DNA of 64,000 nucleotides, taken from Candidatus Rikenella faecigallinarum (lineage in GTDB: Bacteria > Bacteroidota > Bacteroidia > Bacteroidales > Rikenellaceae). The translations under genes and the position numbers were made by a program. Below are positions 62,435-64,000 of this stretch, one piece after another; position 1 is the first letter of the stretch; each line of letters starts with the position of its first letter. The stretch covers positions 1-64,000 of the forward strand of contig DXHL01000006.1 in assembly GCA_019113395.1 (NCBI GenBank). Reading direction: 5' to 3'. The notes below the pieces were generated by a model. That model did no database searches, was not told the origin of the DNA, and saw only the letters and a program-made list of their open reading frames with translations.

Positions 62435-64000
62435 CTATTTCGGGTCCAGAGCATCGGCTATTTTTTTCGCGAGGTACTGGTAGTGAGCCTGCACCGCCGC
62501 ACTGGACGACGAAGCCCGATTCAACCGTTTCTGGAGACTCCGCAGTTCATAGGTCACCCGCGCCGGCACATCGCTGACCCCGGCTGTTCCCTGTTTGGGC
62601 AGCAGCGAAATCAGACGGTCCACATACAGGTTCTGCAGGCCGCGGCGATAGACATCCGGAGCGGCACCCGTCGAGAGTTCGCGCCAGATGCTGCGATTGA
62701 GGTCCCCAAAGAAATCATCTATCGTGTAGGTTTGTTTCCCCTGAGCCGCTTCGGCAGCAATCAGGTTCCCCAGCACACGGTTGCTGAGCAGACTGTTCAG
62801 CCCCGCCCGCTGAGCGGTCAGAATCATCGCAATCCCCGTGGTGCCGGTTTTGGCATTAATCTCTTCGCTTATCAGCCAGGTCGGGGTAGTGAACAGGTTA
62901 CGGTCGAGGAACTCCATTGCCTCTTTCTGTTTGGCCTTTTCAACCGGTGTGTACACAACCCCCTCCTGTTCCACCATTTTGGGATTTTCGTAGATACCCC
63001 CCACCCATTTGGCCACATGGCCGTTGTAGCGGATAAACTGCATCACCACCTCGCGATAGATATCCTCCAGATTGTCGTATCCTTCGTTCGGAGTACGGGT
63101 CCATTCGGGCAGACCGGCCAGGACAAATTTCAGGTTGCGGATACCCAGTTCGTTGGCACGCATCTGGTTGTCCCCGAGGTCTTCATTCTGTTCGCGCGGG
63201 TCGTCGGGGTTGGTCTCCGTACCAAACCAGAGACGCGGATTGCTCTGTTTCGAAATAACCCATTGATTCAGGGTGTCAGCTTCAGCCTCGGGCGAGGTAA
63301 GGTCCGGGAAACGGCGATAGCCCCACTCGATGGCCCACAAGTCGTAGTCTCCGATACGCGGATAGAGCAGTTCGCGACGAATGCTGTCTTCGGGCTGCGC
63401 CACATAGTTAAAGCGGGCATAGTCCATAATCGAGGCCGTGTGGCCGTTCTTTTCGAGGAACGAGGCGCTGCGGAGGCTGTCCACGGGGGTCATGGCCGAC
63501 GAGCCGAAGTTGTGGCGCAGGCCGAGCGTGTGGCCCACCTCGTGCGACGACACAAAGCGAATCAGGTCGCCCATCAGAGCATCGTCAAAGACCATTTTGC
63601 GGGCTCCCGTATCGCTGGGCGAGGCCTGAATGAGGTACCAGTTGCGCAGCAGCTCCATCACGTTATGGTACCAGTTGATGTGGCTTTCGAGGATTTCGCC
63701 CGTGCGGGGGTCGCTCACATGAGGGCCGCTGGCATTGGCCACGTTCGACGGTTTGTAGACAATGGCGGAATAGCGGGCATCTTCGAGGCTCCAGGTCGAG
63801 TCTTCTTCGGGCGTGGGAGCCACTTTACCCATGATGGCATTTTTGAAGCCGGCCTTTTCGAAGGCCACCTGCCAGTCATTCACCCCGGCAATCAGGTAGG
63901 GAACCCATTTTTTCGGCGTAGCGGGGTCGATGTAGAAGATAATCGGTTTGGCCGGTTCGACCAGTTCACCGCGTTTGTAGGCTTCGACATCTTCGGGTTT
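62435..64000 (-). CDS. Zinc-dependent metalloprotease, Met-zincin type (5' part outside window)
   Basis: C-terminal 521 residues of a large secreted protease; the frame is open to the right window edge, so the start, signal peptide and N-terminal domains (DUF5117/DUF5118 in this family) are missing. The metzincin zinc motif HExxHxxGxxH is HEVGHTLGLRH, first His encoded at 63542-63544, with MDYARFNYVAQPED as the Met-turn segment about 40 residues later. The C-terminal part is helical. Such proteins are common in Bacteroidota, with unknown substrates, and may degrade host or dietary protein. Confidence 0.9.
   Translation of the reverse strand, partial: KPEDVEAYKRGELVEPAKPIIFYIDPATPKKWVPYLIAGVNDWQVAFEKAGFKNAIMGKVAPTPEEDSTWSLEDARYSAIVYKPSNVANASGPHVSDPRTGEILESHINWYHNVMELLRNWYLIQASPSDTGARKMVFDDALMGDLIRFVSSHEVGHTLGLRHNFGSSAMTPVDSLRSASFLEKNGHTASIMDYARFNYVAQPEDSIRRELLYPRIGDYDLWAIEWGYRRFPDLTSPEAEADTLNQWVISKQSNPRLWFGTETNPDDPREQNEDLGDNQMRANELGIRNLKFVLAGLPEWTRTPNEGYDNLEDIYREVVMQFIRYNGHVAKWVGGIYENPKMVEQEGVVYTPVEKAKQKEAMEFLDRNLFTTPTWLISEEINAKTGTTGIAMILTAQRAGLNSLLSNRVLGNLIAAEAAQGKQTYTIDDFFGDLNRSIWRELSTGAAPDVYRRGLQNLYVDRLISLLPKQGTAGVSDVPARVTYELRSLQKRLNRASSSSAAVQAHYQYLAKKIADALDPK

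Noticed and set aside
1-64000. Defence system, prophage, integrative element or CRISPR array
   Set aside because: No transposase, integrase, Cas, restriction, toxin-antitoxin or phage gene was recognised, and all gene neighbours are housekeeping or metabolic.

Overview
The window is an ordinary-looking stretch of a Bacteroidota chromosome, most like a gut Bacteroidales of the Rikenellaceae/Alistipes type. This rests on moderately high G+C, the Bacteroidota promoter consensus (-7 box TAnnTTTG, -33 box TTTG, spacer 19-20) in front of many genes, almost no Shine-Dalgarno sites, a serine palmitoyltransferase for sphingolipids, MeaB, a BamD/RpoZ/CoaBC/RecN block and a DUF5117-type zinc protease. 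I see no tRNA, rRNA, IS element, phage gene or CRISPR array. The taxon is an inference from gene content, not from a search.

Layout. 1-1.3 kb: an outgoing leftward promoter and a DUF3829-type lipoprotein. 1.3-7.6 kb: a leftward leucine operon leuA-leuC-leuD-second LeuA/CimA-like gene-leuB. 7.7-21.1 kb, leftward: a MATE exporter, M49 dipeptidyl peptidase III, a flavin-binding PPOX protein, an M23 peptidase, YitT, leuS, an S41 protease, an unknown 2-TM protein and recN. 21.1-23.9 kb: coaBC, rpoZ and bamD. 24.2-29.6 kb, rightward: serine palmitoyltransferase, meaB, ubiX, a 57-residue ferredoxin missed by length cut-offs, a Crp/Fnr regulator and an acyltransferase. 29.6-32.1 kb, leftward: GH16 and xseB-xseA. 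32.3-36.6 kb: an EamA transporter and GH20 (rightward) facing a second MATE gene. 37.0-38.1 kb: rpsF-rpsR-rplI. 38.4-43.1 kb, rightward: AraC regulator, rsgA, trmH-like gene, class III aminotransferase and a small membrane protein. 43.2-46.3 kb, leftward: panB, mdh and gcvH around a 0.9-kb non-coding island with internal repeats. 46.5-51.5 kb: dnaX, gltX and an FMN/Fe-S membrane protein. 51.5-56.4 kb: rimP-nusA-infB. 56.5-61.9 kb: msrBA, GH31, DUF4286, serS and rplU-rpmA. From 62.4 kb to the edge: a zinc metalloprotease that runs out of the window.

The strongest unusual signal is in dnaX. A run of ten A's sits exactly at the end of the clamp-loader core, and both alternative reading frames stop within four codons after it, which is the layout expected for programmed slippage producing a short gamma-like subunit. 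Other points: three genes whose ATG lies 5-8 nt after the -7 box (nearly leaderless mRNAs), a hairpin in the rimP-nusA-infB leader that pairs a perfect Shine-Dalgarno sequence with a mimic of the 16S rRNA 3' end, a BamD without a lipobox cysteine, diverged intergenic repeats with hairpins, and a palindrome holding both stop codons of two convergent genes.
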